Shown: positions 9,578 through 20,004, counted from the first letter of the stretch. The stretch: 35,334 nt of DNA from Mesostigma viride (GCA_009746045.1 RPFO01001467.1:1-35334), one strand, 5' to 3'. Made by a program: numbers and translations. The notes: generated from the sequence alone by a model not told the origin.

Positions 9578-10941
9578 ATGCTCGCTTCGCTTTCCATCGT
9601 AGCGTTGACGGGTTTTCTTATGCGACCAAAGCCGTTAGTTTCTCATCGACCTGACTCGATTACAGAACTACAAGCTACGAGGCCGGACTTGGTATCCTCC
9701 ACTTCGGGGGTTGAGCCCATCCCGATGTATACCGCTAGAGGAGGTTACGGTCCGCAACAGCCGGACTATGTAACCGGTCCAACCATGAGAGCTAGTCTTG
9801 GTTATGGTCGAAATTCGTCTAAAATTCAAATGCACGTAGAGCCGAAGTCTTATTATCAACCGTATAACGAATTTAGAAATATGACGGGCGTGCCCGTAAA
9901 GTTCGACTCCATTCCGACAAAAGTCCCCGGACCAGAGCCATGGAACTCGAAGACAGTCCAGGAGGTTACGGATCTCGTTGGAAAGATACAACCCGATAGA
10001 AAGTTTGGAATGCAGAGGTTTATGAAAGCCAAGGGGCTAGAGATAATTACTTGCACGAGAGTTCTGAAATCATGTCCAAAAATTGGACAGCTCCTGACGA
10101 ACAGCTCATTGTCTCGAAACCCGGGCCTCAAGAGAGCGCTCTCCAAACAAGACTCGTGATTTTGGATCCGCTGAATCGTGCCAACCGAGCGGGGACAGAG
10201 TCCAGACCGGCAAACGCTCAATATGAGAGCGAGTCGCGGCCTTACGAGTCCAAAGCTTTTGAAGCCACGGTTCTTCCCGAACGAAGCGTGCCGTTGTCTA
10301 CGTTTCAACCCGTCGAGGACTTGACGGGAGGGTCTACAAATGGTAGCAGATGGAGCGACATGCAGCAGTTTACTAGGGTGATCGCTCGACGTGCCGGGGT
10401 CATAGAGAACGCCCATCTCGCGCCTTCTGAAGCCCCGTTACAACAATCGATAGGTATCGGAGCATACAATGTCATGGTCAAAGTCCCTGTAAACGAAAGA
10501 ACCCACGAGTCCATAGTTCCAAATTTCCAGGACGAAAACCGAGGTTCATCGCTGCATTCCGAGAAGGACCTTAACAATCACACGAGGACGTCGGAGCCTC
10601 GCGTGTTCAAAGCTGCTGTCGCGCTCCCTGATTGTAAGGAAGGAAAGCTCGTGTACGGCGATTTTAATGCAAACACTCGTTTCCGTAAGATCGATGATGA
10701 TCAGATCCATGCCGTTAGGACGAGCCCGGAGGAGAGCGATTTGCTTGTCGAAAAATTAGCCTGGATTCAGGGCGATCGGATAGAAAGACCTGTTCGGCTA
10801 GGGCCTCAGGACTTCTCGAAGCAGGTGACAGAGATATCGACAGATGTTGCGTACTCGGCTCTCGACTCGAACCCGCTGTACATTCCGAATGTAAACCAGG
10901 AAGGGCTCGAGGTAAGTATAGATTACATGTACGGCGGTTAA
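9578..10941 (+). CDS. Hypothetical protein with N-terminal hydrophobic anchor (one frameshift)
   Basis: About 455 residues once two frames are read as one gene; the frame changes by one missing base between about 10000 and 10050. The N-terminus (LASLSIVALTGFLM) is a short hydrophobic anchor or signal-like segment. The rest is a low-hydrophobicity, Arg/Ser/Pro-rich protein with Gly-Tyr segments (ARGGYGPQQPDYVTG, ASLGYGRNSS) and ends VSIDYMYGG. Composition suggests an extended structural virion protein; no family is recognised. The leader is very AT-rich (AAATATATCG and AATAATAA before the ATG). It ends 1 bp from the end of the convergent acidic gene. Confidence 0.6.
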
Positions 10942-10942
10942 A

Positions 10943-11479
10943 CTACTTTATGATTTTCGGCCTTGCAAAAGAGATCACTTCCTCTTCTCCATCATCCCGA
11001 AAAGAACTGAGTTTTCTCTTTGCGGGCGTAGGTTTCTGAACCCTCTTCGGTTTCTGTTCTTCCTCTTCTTCTTCTTCGTCGTCTTCTTCTTCTTCCTCAT
11101 CAGAGTCCGAAGATAGGTCAAGATCTTCGTCTTCCTCTGTCTCTGTGTCAGTCAGTTCTTCCTCGTTAGCATCCGTATCAATTCTAGTTGCATCATCCGG
11201 ATCGTCATCGTCTATGAAACTGCTGTCATAAGAGTCGTCGTCATTCTCTTCCCCGTCTTCATCTTCCACAGAAATCTCTGAATCGTTAAGGTTGTCGCCC
11301 ACAGGGTCGTCAGAGTCGTACTCTCCATCGTCGAAATCGTCTAAGGGTACTTCGTCGGGTTCGAAACGTGCCGGCGCCTTCACCTTTCGGCCAGACCTTG
11401 TCTCTCGCTTGCTAAGTGTCGTGACCTCCTCCATTTTCTTTTCGGCCTTCTTAGGGGGCATGTGTGGTGATTCAACCAT
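10943..11479 (-). CDS. Highly acidic nuclear-type protein, 178 residues
   Basis: Residues ~28-40 contain a TRSGRKVKAPARF segment, followed by a long Asp/Glu-rich tract with a YDSSFIDDDDPD motif, an uninterrupted acidic run near residues 130-141, and a basic patch (KPKRVQKPTPAKRK). Acidic tract plus basic patch is typical of histone- or DNA-binding chaperone-like proteins, and SGR-x-[VK]-x-P segments occur in other large DNA virus proteins; the role is inferred only. It is the lone minus-strand gene in a plus-strand region. A second in-frame Met at residue 7 (MPPKKAEKK) may be the true start. Confidence 0.6.
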   Translation of the reverse strand: MVESPHMPPKKAEKKMEEVTTLSKRETRSGRKVKAPARFEPDEVPLDDFDDGEYDSDDPVGDNLNDSEISVEDEDGEENDDDSYDSSFIDDDDPDDATRIDTDANEEELTDTETEEDEDLDLSSDSDEEEEEDDEEEEEEEQKPKRVQKPTPAKRKLSSFRDDGEEEVISFARPKIIK

Positions 11480-11545
11480 GGGGAAGCATTTATAAAAACC
11501 GCATTAGACGAGCATTTTTTTTCTACGTCGAAATTATAGAGAAAA

Positions 11546-12804
11546 ATGGCATCAGGATTAACAGGAAGTACAGGACCGGCAGCTCCGGCACCACCCGCAC
11601 CCGCACCCGCGTTTGGTGGATCCGGTTATCCAATGCACACGGCTGTTGGGACGCCCACAGGGAGGTCCATGCAGGTTCAGGAGCGGATCAACGATCTCGC
11701 GACAAAATCTTTACTGGGTACGAGCTTCAATCTATCCGGACTTATATGCCAAGTATGAGTTTCAAAATTGAAGAAGCCCCTATGATCACGCACAATATTT
11801 TAGATACAGACCCTACTCTCATCACAAAGCTACGGGAGTTTCTTGCGTCCGTATATCTCTACGACATTCTCTCGAATCTGATGAGAGACTTTCACGAGCG
11901 AGTTTCGAATGCAACAAGGTTTGAAAACGACTCAGCTGATACGAACAAACTTGGACAGGTAGCAAACGCGCTTCGAGGATTTAAGGCAACAGATTTAGGT
12001 ACGAAAACTGTGTATCTTGGCAGAATCCCGACTCAGCTACTCGCAAACGTGACTAATGGAGGTACCATTAAAGTCCCATCTTTGGGACTGAATCCCGACC
12101 CGCTAGATAGCACAGATGTGCAGATCGACAAACTAAACGTAAGTGGTACATCAAGTGATCTTCCGAGTTATAACGTAAAGAGTGTTACGGGAGGACCTTC
12201 GCGAGACAGTATTCCGGGCAATGTTATTTACGATCTGGCAGCTGACACGGTGGATATCACAGAGTACGCAGATCATCACTTGAAAAAGATCCGATCCGCA
12301 TTGGATACACCGACTGCAACATCTTTTTCGAACAGAATCGCAAAGTTTATTCGGCGGGACATTCTCGCGTTCAATAGAATGCGCGTTGCCATTTTGAACA
12401 TGCTGGACACTTGGAGCAGGTCCGTTGGGGCTTTGAAGAGTTTAGACGGAGTAATCGAGGAGGATAACTACGCGCCTTACCTCCACAAATTGGCGATCGC
12501 GGATCAGCGTGTGACGGGTATTCCGCAGTACAATTGCGGTCCGGGGTACGGAGCAGTGTACTTTGACGCAGATCCGCGGACAAACTCGAAGGCGAAGATT
12601 GTCGATCCATATATTGTCTCCGCCGACGGGGCTCTGGTTGAAAACCCTCGCGCATTGTACGGTCCGTATTGTCAGAGACAACGTGTTGCATCGGATCTGT
12701 TAAACGGCCCTTCCTTAGGTACTTCTAGCGGATACGCTGCCAACTTTCACGTGAATCAAGCGAGGCGCGTTCATAGGAAGAAATCGACCAAGAGGCGAAG
12801 ATAA
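11546..12804 (+). CDS. Paralogue A of a possible structural protein (one frameshift)
   Basis: About 419 residues. The N-terminus (MASGLTGSTG, then a Pro/Ala stretch) leads into a region matching paralogue B at 12837 (TPTGRS, RI.DLA, then the continuation YELQ). The frame changes by one missing base near 11700-11712, in an A-run after DLATK. Shared landmarks with B continue: FKIEE, YLYDIL, NLMRD, FIRRD[IL]LAFNRMR, CG.GYGAV, VDPYIV.ADG..VENP. The C-terminus is strongly basic (RRVHRKKSTKRRR). No known family is recognised. Tandem duplication and the basic tail would suit a DNA-contacting virion protein, which is inference. An ATTATAGAG element precedes the ATG. Confidence 0.6.
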
Positions 12805-12827
12805 ACTTTTTTTTATAATAACATAGG

Positions 12828-12833
12828 TATAGA
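12828..12833 (+). promoter_or_regulatory. TATA-like element (TATAGA)
   Basis: TATAGA lies a few bases before the ATG of paralogue B, within an AT-rich 30-bp gap that follows the stop codon of paralogue A. Confidence 0.4.
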
Positions 12834-12836
12834 CTA

Positions 12837-15800
12837 ATGTCCTCTTCGTACCCGCTGTTTACTGCCGTCTCGACACCTACGGGAAGGTCCGCGCAATCGC
12901 AAGCGCGCATAGAAGATCTTGCAGGTCGTATTTTTACAGGATACGAGCTTCAAAAAATCAAGCGCTATATTCCTAACATTGCTTTCAAGATTGAAGAAGG
13001 TAGAATGTACACGCATAACATCATCGACGACGATCCGGCTCTTATAGGGAAACTAAAGACGTTTGTGACTGGCGTGTACTTGTACGATATACTTGCGAAC
13101 TTGATGAGGGATATCACGGATCGCGTAAATAACGCGACGTCTTCTTTGCTAGCGGACACAAGTCGCGCACAGATCGGAAAGATCGTCACTCTTTTGCGCG
13201 GATTCGTAGCTCTCGAACACAAGGGACAGAAACTCGCGCCGGGTGTAAAACCCGAAGCGACGGATGGACAATGGGCCCCAGACGCTGTTTATCTCCACCG
13301 AATCCCGCTGAACACTTTGCGAATCATATCGAATCTGGAGCTAAAAAATCCGCCTACGAAGGGTAATGATGTTGACTTTACAGTTTCAACAGACAATGGA
13401 GAAATAATTGTCGGCATGCAAGGAGATACATTTTTGATGAAAGACAATAGTACTAAACCGGAAAAAATCGGTTTTCTCTGAATATAGTTTAATTAACGCA
13501 TGCGGGAAAGATAAGGCCGCCATGCCTTGGCCTGGATGTGGAAGGCTGTCTGCGACATGGGCTGACTAATTCGATTTGTACAAAGGGTTTCCTGCTCGCC
13601 CGAATTTTCCTTGGATGACCCGGTTGTTTATAAGGGTCGGTGGCTATTAATTAGCGGTCCGAGAAAATTAATTGTAGGTTTTATACGACTTCACTTGCAA
13701 AGATTCGTGTTTGGTTGCACCAGCTGAGGTTAGGTGGGGACCTGTAGGGTCGGCTGGTTGCTTACCGAATCTTTGGCTGATTTGGGTTATTTAGTGAGTC
13801 GTGATTAATTATTGTAAAGTGGATTCGGACCGGCCCAAGGGGTCGATGGGCGCGTTTTATGTTTGTCAGTCTTGGGAACCTTGTACAACTACCTGTACGG
13901 TTAACGCACTAGCCTGGGGGTGCGTGGCCACGCTGTTTGTAGTGGCGTTTTCAGCACTGTTCAGGCCGGTGTGTGACGCATGCCGGTGTTAATTCATTTA
14001 GGATGATGTCAGCTTGTGTGTCGGCGGGCCATGCCTTAAGCAAGCTAGGCAGGCAATGATCCGCAATTGTTTCTTTCACAATGGCGGCAATGGCCGCCTG
14101 TGCAAAATTGCACATTCTAGCGCGGGTTGCATCTGTCTTGTAGCCGAGGCAGATGGTGGCACAACCGCTAAGTTGTTCGACCAAGCATAGTATAGTTGGT
14201 CGTGCAACGGAAAGAAAATTTAAATTTACCCCCATGTCGTTTTCCCCGGCTGCGGGTCTTTTTGACATGGGCGAAGGATGGGGCGCTACTCCGGCGGTTT
14301 GGCCAGCTTCGGCGGAGCTGTTTATAAGTTTCTAAAACAGCTCTAGTGTCACATCGCAGGCTTGCCACCGTGCGATGGTGCGTGGGACGTGACCTGGACT
14401 CTAAAGGTCCCGAACCAGGATCCTGTCAGCAACGATTTTTTTTTGTCATAAAATATTTTTTTGTGGCGGCAGGTCAGTTGTCCAGCTGCCCCTGCCGAGG
14501 AGGGGTGGTTGGGGACAATAGGAGCCGCGCGAGAGTTGCGCTCCGAAGCTAGAAATTTCCCTATTGCGAGACTCGAGTTGGGGAGGGCGTCTCAGGGAGG
14601 CGAGGCTACGCCAGACCTTTGTCGTTCCTTTTCGTCTCAGCACCTGCTGCGCGGCTCAGTCTATTATGGTGTCGTAAAACCTCTTTCCTTTTTGGACGGT
14701 TCCGGAATTGCGAAATGCTGGCTCTTTTTGAGGGCTTGCTTTTGGGGTGGTCACCGGCTTGTGTCGCATTGTAACCAGCAGGCCCCTGCGGGGGTTAATA
14801 TAGCCTAGCGCGGGCTGAGTCGCCATTTAAGATGTTGCGACACGCTCTTTCGCGCACGGTGGTCATGAGTTTAATCGGCGCAATGGGGTTGGCGCCAGGG
14901 GGGGTAATTGGGTGGAGGCTTCTTGCTTCCGCGTGCGGATTGAGAAACCTTAAGGCCACTGTTAACTGCTGCATTTGTGGCAGGGCTCCACTTATTGTAT
15001 TCAATCAAATGCTGGTCTTCTTGGGAGCTGAGTGATCTTAATCGGTTTTCTCTGAATATAGTTTCATACACCCGTTTGCTCACCATAGTCACCAGCATCT
15101 TTGTTAAAACAATAAGTAGATGCATACAGACAGGTAGCGGTTACAGAACCGCTATTAAGAACTCCTTAGGCATGGCTCGCGATTACCCGCGCAGACCAGG
15201 CCACCAAAGAGGGTGGGTGGGTGGGACAAGAAAAAAGACCACAACAATGTCACTACGCCGCCAAAGTAGTCAAACTGCCCTAGCACGGGGCTGACATCAG
15301 CAACCGAGCTTAACTTAACACGCCAACCTGAGAATGTAGCGACACCTACCGTACCACAAAAACAACAACCAATCAAATACCCTTTCCGAAAGGTTCTAAT
15401 TATCATTCAACAAACCGGTTCAACAAACCCGGCCCTGTCAAACTTTAAGCATAAGATTGTTTCGAGATTGTAGCACAATAGGGCCACTGCCCCTACTAAC
15501 AATTCCAGGTCGCCAGCCATTAGCCAAATCCGGTTACATCTGCCAAACCCGCCCGGTTCAGCCGACCATCCAGGCGGCTCCCGTGAGCGGCCTTATTCCC
15601 CGCCTCACTTCGAGAAACTCTTTTCAAAGAAATCCGATTCATACACCCGTTTGCTCACCATAGTCACCAGCATCTTTGTTAAAACAATAAGTAGATGCAT
15701 ACAGACAGGTAGCGGTTACAGAACCGCTATTAAGAACTCCTTAGGCATGGCTCGCGATTACCCAACCTCCCCTTCCTGGCCCTCCGGTCCGCTAAAGAAG

Positions 15801-18529
15801 CACCATTTCCTTTCCCGTCAAAAGCTGTCCTGTCGCGATGGGCGCTCTCCGTTGCCAGAAAACAGATTTAATTCCCAGCGACTGTGAATGCACAAAAATT
15901 CATGCACTGTCAATCGACACAGCTCGCATTTTTGACCCCACTCGGGGGCCCCCGCTGACCTCGTTGCCGACCTCTTCTCTGGTCCGCTAAGGGGTGCTGT
16001 CGCGGAACACAAAGTCAAAGCAAAAGCTGCTGACTGGCGCCGCTGATTCCAGCCGACGCCCAGTTTACAACTTTTTTGAAGAGCAACCAACCTAGTGCCG
16101 AGCACATAAACACTCCTTCCGTACAAAAAAGTGGAAATACCACTGATTACGAAATCAAGTTGGTTTTCAGCCCTTGCCTCCTGCGCCGAGGCTCCGTGTC
16201 CCACAACGGTGACTTAAATTTTTTTACCCCCCCGAGCCGCGGCGGCCCTCAAGCCAAGCCCAACCCGGAATGCAAGCATTTCCAGGTACGAGACAACTCA
16301 AAGGCAGGCCAGCCTGCCGACAGCCCAACCCGAGGCGCAAGCATCCCCAGGTACGGAACCATCAAGCAAGCTAGCCCTTGCCCAACCCGGCCAGCTGGCC
16401 GTTTCTTTCAAACAAACCAGCCATTAAATAATGCATCAGCCCCCGCTTCGCATTTAAACCCCGATCACCCGGACATTAATTCCGGGCCAATGGCAGCCAT
16501 GAATCCCAACCGCCTTAAGCAGCCAGGGATCATGGATGCCGGAAATTTGGTTAACAAATTTTAGCCCCGCACCCATGCTGAGCGCAAGGCTGGTGAGGCA
16601 CTTCTTGTACCGCCATAGCCTCAGCCGTCGGCGCTCAGCCAACGTTTACAAGAAAAAAGACCACAACAATGTCACTACGCCGCCAAAGTAGTCAAACTGC
16701 CCTAGCACGGGGCTGACATCAGCAACCGAGCTTAACTTAACACGCCAACCTGAGAATGTAGCGACACCTACCGTACCACAAAAACAACAACCAATCAAAT
16801 ACCCTTTCCGAAAGGTTCTAATTATCATTCAACAAACCGGTTCAACAAACCCGGCCCTGTCAAACTTTAAGCATAAGATTGTTTCGAGATTGTAGCACAA
16901 TAGGGCCACTGCCCCTACTAACAATTCCAGGTCGCCAGCCATTAGCCAAATCCGGTTACATCTGCCAAACCCGCCCGGTTCAGCCGACCATCCAGGCGGC
17001 TCCCGTGAGCGGCCTTATTCCCCGCCTCACTTCGAGAAACTCTTTTCAAAGAAATCCGATTAATTAACGCATGCGGGAAAGATAAGGCCGCCATGCCTTG
17101 GCCTGGATGTGGAAGGCTGTCTGCGACATGGGCTGACTAATTCGATTTGTACAAAGGGTTTCCTGCTCGCCCGAATTTTCCTTGGATGACCCGGTTGTTT
17201 ATAAGGGTCGGTGGCTATTAATTAGCGGTCCGAGAAAATTAATTGTAGGTTTTATACGACTTCACTTGCAAAGATTCGTGTTTGGTTGCACCAGCTGAGG
17301 TTAGGTGGGGACCTGTAGGGTCGGCTGGTTGCTTACCGAATCTTTGGCTGATTTGGGTTATTTAGTGAGTCGTGATTAATTATTGTAAAGTGGATTCGGA
17401 CCGGCCCAAGGGGTCGATGGGCGCGTTTTATGTTTGTCAGTCTTGGGAACCTTGTACAACTACCTGTACGGTTAACGCACTAGCCTGGGGGTGCGTGGCC
17501 ACGCTGTTTGTAGTGGCGTTTTCAGCACTGTTCAGGCCGGTGTGTGACGCATGCCGGTGTTAATTCATTTAGGATGATGTCAGCTTGTGCCACTGTTAAC
17601 TGCTGCATTTGTGGCAGGGCTCCACTTATTGTATTCAATCAAATGCTGGTCTTCTTGGGAGCTGAGTGATCTTAACCATTATTTCAAATTACAAAGGGAA
17701 GCAACGCATCGAAATATTTGCCCCTGGGCCTCACGCCACTAGCTATGCCACGCAGATCACCGTCTGGAAAACCGGGGTAAGCTATTTGCCAATGTATAAC
17801 AAAAAAGCAGAGGCCGGTGATGATAAGGTTACAGGTGCCGTTGATGATGTTCCTTCTCTTGATTCTTTTCCATCCAAGCTGATTCCTCTTTTGTTTAAGG
17901 ACAAATTCGATAAAAAAGATCTTGTAGAGCTAGCTCCAAAGCACTTGAAACAGGTTCTCAATCTGAACGATTGGACAGACAAGTCCAACATTTCACCAAC
18001 TACGAAAAATTACCTTAAACCTTTTATCCGAAGGGATTTGCTTGCTTTTAATCGTATGCGCACCGCCATTTTGAACCAGATCGACTCGTGGTGGCGAAAT
18101 GCGGGAGCGTTGGCATTGGTCAAGGGTGTCCACCTTTCTGAGCCATGGAGGGCGTTCGCAGACTTGGTCGACGCCGATTATCGTGTCAGTGGTCTTCCCC
18201 AGCCGTCTTGCGGGTCAGGTTACGGCGCCGTCTTTTTCAACGTCGACCCTGCGACCAAGGGCGCCCAGGACAAGTTGCGCATCGTGGACCCATATATCGT
18301 CGCAGCCGACGGGTCCGTTGTCGAAAATCCGAATGCCGTGTACGGTCCTGTTTGCGCAAGGTCTAAAATGTCCAAAGACCTTTTCGGCGGTCCGTCTGGT
18401 TACGCGGGTGGTGGATTGCCTTCTAACGACGGGATGCCGCTTCCTAACTTCCACTCGGGCGCGGCTCGCAGGGTACGTCGGCGAACCGGCAAGACAGGTG
18501 TTCGGAAGCGCACCGTTAGGCGGAGGTAA
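12837..18529 (+). CDS. Paralogue B of a possible structural protein, split by a 4.2 kb mobile-element nest
   Basis: The 5' part (12837-13467) encodes MSSSYPLFTAVSTPTGRS through STKPEK. The 3' part (17676-18529) continues with the region that matches paralogue A (FIRRDLLAFNRMR, CGSGYGAVFF, VDPYIVAADGS) and ends in a basic tail of KRTVRRR type. Without the insert the gene would encode about 494 residues, and the two exon-like parts are in phase if one AA copy is kept. Neither part has another break. As it stands, translation stops 13-14 bases into the insert, giving a 214-residue product. Unless the insert is removed from DNA or RNA, B is non-functional while A may cover its role. Confidence 0.65.
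13468..15039 (+). mobile_element. E1, long unit (non-coding mobile element)
   Basis: A 1572-bp unit beginning TCGGTTTTCTCTGAATATAG and ending GCTGAGTGATCTT, with AA on both sides (13466-13467 and 15040-15041). The ends are not inverted repeats. It is followed head-to-tail by a short E1 unit lacking ~937 internal bases (about 14018-14955 here). No open frame in it looks like a transposase; a 63-residue frame at 13801-13992 is present in both units because the DNA is duplicated. GC-rich segments contrast with neighbouring genes. It lies inside paralogue B. Confidence 0.8.
13698..13775 (+). other. Nested stem-loop inside E1 (long unit)
   Basis: An outer 10-bp inverted repeat (CAAAGATTCG and CGAATCTTTG) encloses a 6-bp repeat (ACCAGC and GCTGGT), which encloses AGGT-GGGG-ACCT. 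The three stems are coaxial in order, giving one long hairpin with internal loops. The structure is retained in the short unit at about 17269-17346. Confidence 0.6.
15065..15637 (-). repeat. E2 short unit, copy 1
   Basis: 573 bp sharing both ends with the long E2 unit: about 125 bp at 15065-15189 and about 410 bp up to 15637. Between these is a unique ~40-bp stretch containing a GGGTGGGTGGGTGGGA run in place of the ~880-bp core of the long unit. Confidence 0.75.
15640..17059 (-). repeat. E2 long unit, copy 1
   Basis: A 1420-bp unit. Its core (about 15764-16645) holds two imperfect ~65-bp repeats (GCCCAACCCG, GCAAGCAT, CCAGGTACG at about 16260-16370) and the perfect palindrome GGCCAGCTGGCC near 16389. 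A 128-residue minus-strand frame (15818-16204) is open in both copies of the unit but has no recognisable domain and is probably chance. Confidence 0.7.
17269..17346 (+). other. Nested stem-loop inside E1 (short unit)
   Basis: The same three-tier inverted repeat as at 13698-13775, kept in the internally deleted unit. This places it in the 5' part common to both units. Confidence 0.55.
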
Positions 18530-18566
18530 AAAAATATGTTCGTGGCTTCGGTAGACGTCGTGGTGT

Positions 18567-19115
18567 ATGAAGGAAACGCGCGTAAACGAGCTCGCCAAAA
18601 ACAAAAAAGCGGCTGACACTTATTGGACTGCCGTCACTGCGAGATACAAAGAGCGTCACTCGAGTCGCTTGATGCATGACCGAGGAGGGTTGTCGCGTTT
18701 GTGTTTTGTCCGCGGTGTTTCGAGAAAAAGCGATCTGTCAGAAGAAGAAAAAACTATTTTGCGAAACTACATAGAAAATGGAGGGGGGGAAATAATTGAT
18801 GGATGCGTCATAATGCGCGATTGGATGGAAAGTGAACCGGGTCACGGATGGGTCGGTTGTCAATATTGTCGAATCCCGATGCCTAGTGGGAAGGTGCAGG
18901 AGATGGTACCCATGTCTCACGCCCGACTTTTCGCTTTTTATCACGGGGAGTGCTACGAAAAGTCTCTTGTCCCCGTTTGGAAACGCGAGCCGTACAATCC
19001 TTTCATGTCTTCAAAAGAAGAGCGCAGTTCGTGTGCGGAGGACAAAGTGTCCACGCCAGACGACGTGGCCCCTCAATGGGACCTGGACAAACCCGATTTT
19101 ACTAGTTATGATTGA
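18567..19115 (+). CDS. Cys/His-containing protein, possible zinc-binding
   Basis: A 182-residue intact frame starting MKETRVNELAKNKKAAD. Around residues 98-131 it has CQYC, then SHARLFAFYHGEC, a C-x2-C ... H-x3-C-like arrangement that could bind zinc. The C-terminal third is acidic and disordered-looking. No specific family recognised. It starts 37 bp after paralogue B in the plus-strand run. An isolated zinc-binding adaptor or regulator is possible; no catalytic residues are seen. Confidence 0.6.
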   Translation: MKETRVNELAKNKKAADTYWTAVTARYKERHSSRLMHDRGGLSRLCFVRGVSRKSDLSEEEKTILRNYIENGGGEIIDGCVIMRDWMESEPGHGWVGCQYCRIPMPSGKVQEMVPMSHARLFAFYHGECYEKSLVPVWKREPYNPFMSSKEERSSCAEDKVSTPDDVAPQWDLDKPDFTSYD

Positions 19116-19164
19116 CGCGTTTATCAATGTCTTTTTTTTGCCACAGAGGTAAACATATACCATT

Positions 19165-19608
19165 ATGAGTCTCACCGAAATGACCCGCGCTGCTCGACGG
19201 GGCACTGCGATTGCCGCAGACCCGGTAGTTGTTCCCACTCCTGCACCCGCGATGAGGGAATCGATCGTCGAACCATCGGTACCTGCTATGGTTCGCGAAC
19301 GTCCAGCGGCTCGGATTCCAGAAAGATACGATTCGGACGTGATGGACATCACTACTGCGAAAGAACCTCTGCCGACGAATCATGCCACCCGCGGGTGGGG
19401 TGTAAAACGCGGTTTTTCTATTCCGGCATTGTGCGCTGGTGTTATCGCCGCGATTGGCGTCATCAAGTTAGTCCCTAAGTATCAGCCCCGTTGGTTTGAA
19501 GACAAGAAGTCGGGAGAGATCAGCAAGATGAGGGTTCATCTTGCAGGAGCTGTCTCAGGGGTCGTTGTTTGGGGTCTTGTTCAGCTCGCGCTGACTTTCC
19601 GAAAGTAG
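19165..19608 (+). CDS. Membrane protein with two C-terminal helices
   Basis: A 147-residue protein. Residues ~1-80 are soluble and Pro/Ala/Arg-rich (VVVPTPAPAM). Two hydrophobic segments follow near residues 86-103 (IPALCAGVIAAIGVIKLV) and 126-143 (LAGAVSGVVVWGLVQLAL), separated by a short charged loop. It is probably an inner virion membrane protein. An ACATATACC element lies just before the ATG. The stop codon abuts the next start. Confidence 0.65.
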   Translation: MSLTEMTRAARRGTAIAADPVVVPTPAPAMRESIVEPSVPAMVRERPAARIPERYDSDVMDITTAKEPLPTNHATRGWGVKRGFSIPALCAGVIAAIGVIKLVPKYQPRWFEDKKSGEISKMRVHLAGAVSGVVVWGLVQLALTFRK

Positions 19609-20004
19609 ATGTTCGTCATGATACATGAAAAAACATTCGTTGGCGAAAACAGCAGTTCGACAATGGGCATGTACGAGGACTTTCAAACGGCCAGGCATCA
19701 TTACATTTCTCGAATCGGCAAGTCTCGCGAGGAGTGTAGGTATTATCGTTCTCTGTTGAACTTGCCAACTATGCACCACGGAGATTTTCCGAACTTTTCA
19801 CACTACTCGAATCCATCCGAACGAATGAGAAAGACTCTATTGTCTCTCGAGGATCGAGCCCTTCGCGCGGAGAAAGAAGCAGAGGACTTGAGATGTCGTT
19901 ATTTATCTCGTTCGTCTCGAAGTGATGTTAAATTTTGTTCGCAAACTCTAAACCATGAGTCATCGCCCGGCGCAGTCGTCTTCGGACCCCGTTGTGAATA
20001 TTAA
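19609..20004 (+). CDS. Hypothetical protein, up to 131 residues
   Basis: The frame begins immediately after the previous stop codon, and further Met codons at residues 4 and 19 are alternative starts. A helical, charged segment spans residues ~70-100 (SERMRKTLLSLEDRALRAEKEAEDL), compatible with a coiled coil. Its last ~50 bp overlap the start of the next gene in another frame. No family recognised. Confidence 0.5.
   Translation: MFVMIHEKTFVGENSSSTMGMYEDFQTARHHYISRIGKSREECRYYRSLLNLPTMHHGDFPNFSHYSNPSERMRKTLLSLEDRALRAEKEAEDLRCRYLSRSSRSDVKFCSQTLNHESSPGAVVFGPRCEY

Larger units (their letters stand above)
15065..17059 (-). mobile_element. E2 pair, copy 1 (inserted in the short E1 unit)
   Basis: A 1995-bp insertion. 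Read on the minus strand it starts TCGGATTTCTTTGAAAAGAG and ends GCAAACGGGTGTATG. It is flanked by TT on the plus strand (AA on its own strand), at a point where long E1 has a single TT. It consists of a long unit (15640-17059, 1420 bp) and a short unit (15065-15637, 573 bp) with the dinucleotide between them. The same pair, in opposite orientation, is at 21356-23349. No transposase-like frame is present. Confidence 0.8.
15042..17673 (+). mobile_element. E1, short (deleted) unit, itself interrupted by E2
   Basis: Only 15042-15064 and 17062-17673 belong to this unit (635 bp in total); the middle is the E2 pair. It repeats the first ~550 bp and the last ~85 bp of long E1, joined where the sequence goes from CAGCTTGTG to CCACTGTTAAC. 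It follows long E1 with AA between them and is followed by AA and the rest of the host gene. The retained ends suggest that sequences needed in cis for movement lie there. Confidence 0.8.

Noticed and set aside
13801-13992. 63-residue Cys-rich frame in E1
   Set aside because: Found in both E1 units only because the DNA is identical; no start context or recognisable fold.
13466-15064. A 24-bp target-site duplication around long E1
   Set aside because: The repeated ATCGGTTTTC... stretch is the start of the second E1 unit, cut by E2, not duplicated target DNA. Only AA is shared with the flanks.
15818-16204. 128-residue frame in the E2 core as a transposase gene
   Set aside because: No DDE, tyrosine, serine or HUH motif, no start signal, and its presence in both copies simply follows from the DNA duplication.
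13468-17673. Spliceosomal or group I/II intron in paralogue B
   Set aside because: Boundaries are AA|TCGG and ATCTT|AA, not GT-AG, and the unit occurs in tandem and inside another unit, which points to a mobile element. A self-splicing fold was not recognised, though RNA-level removal is not excluded.
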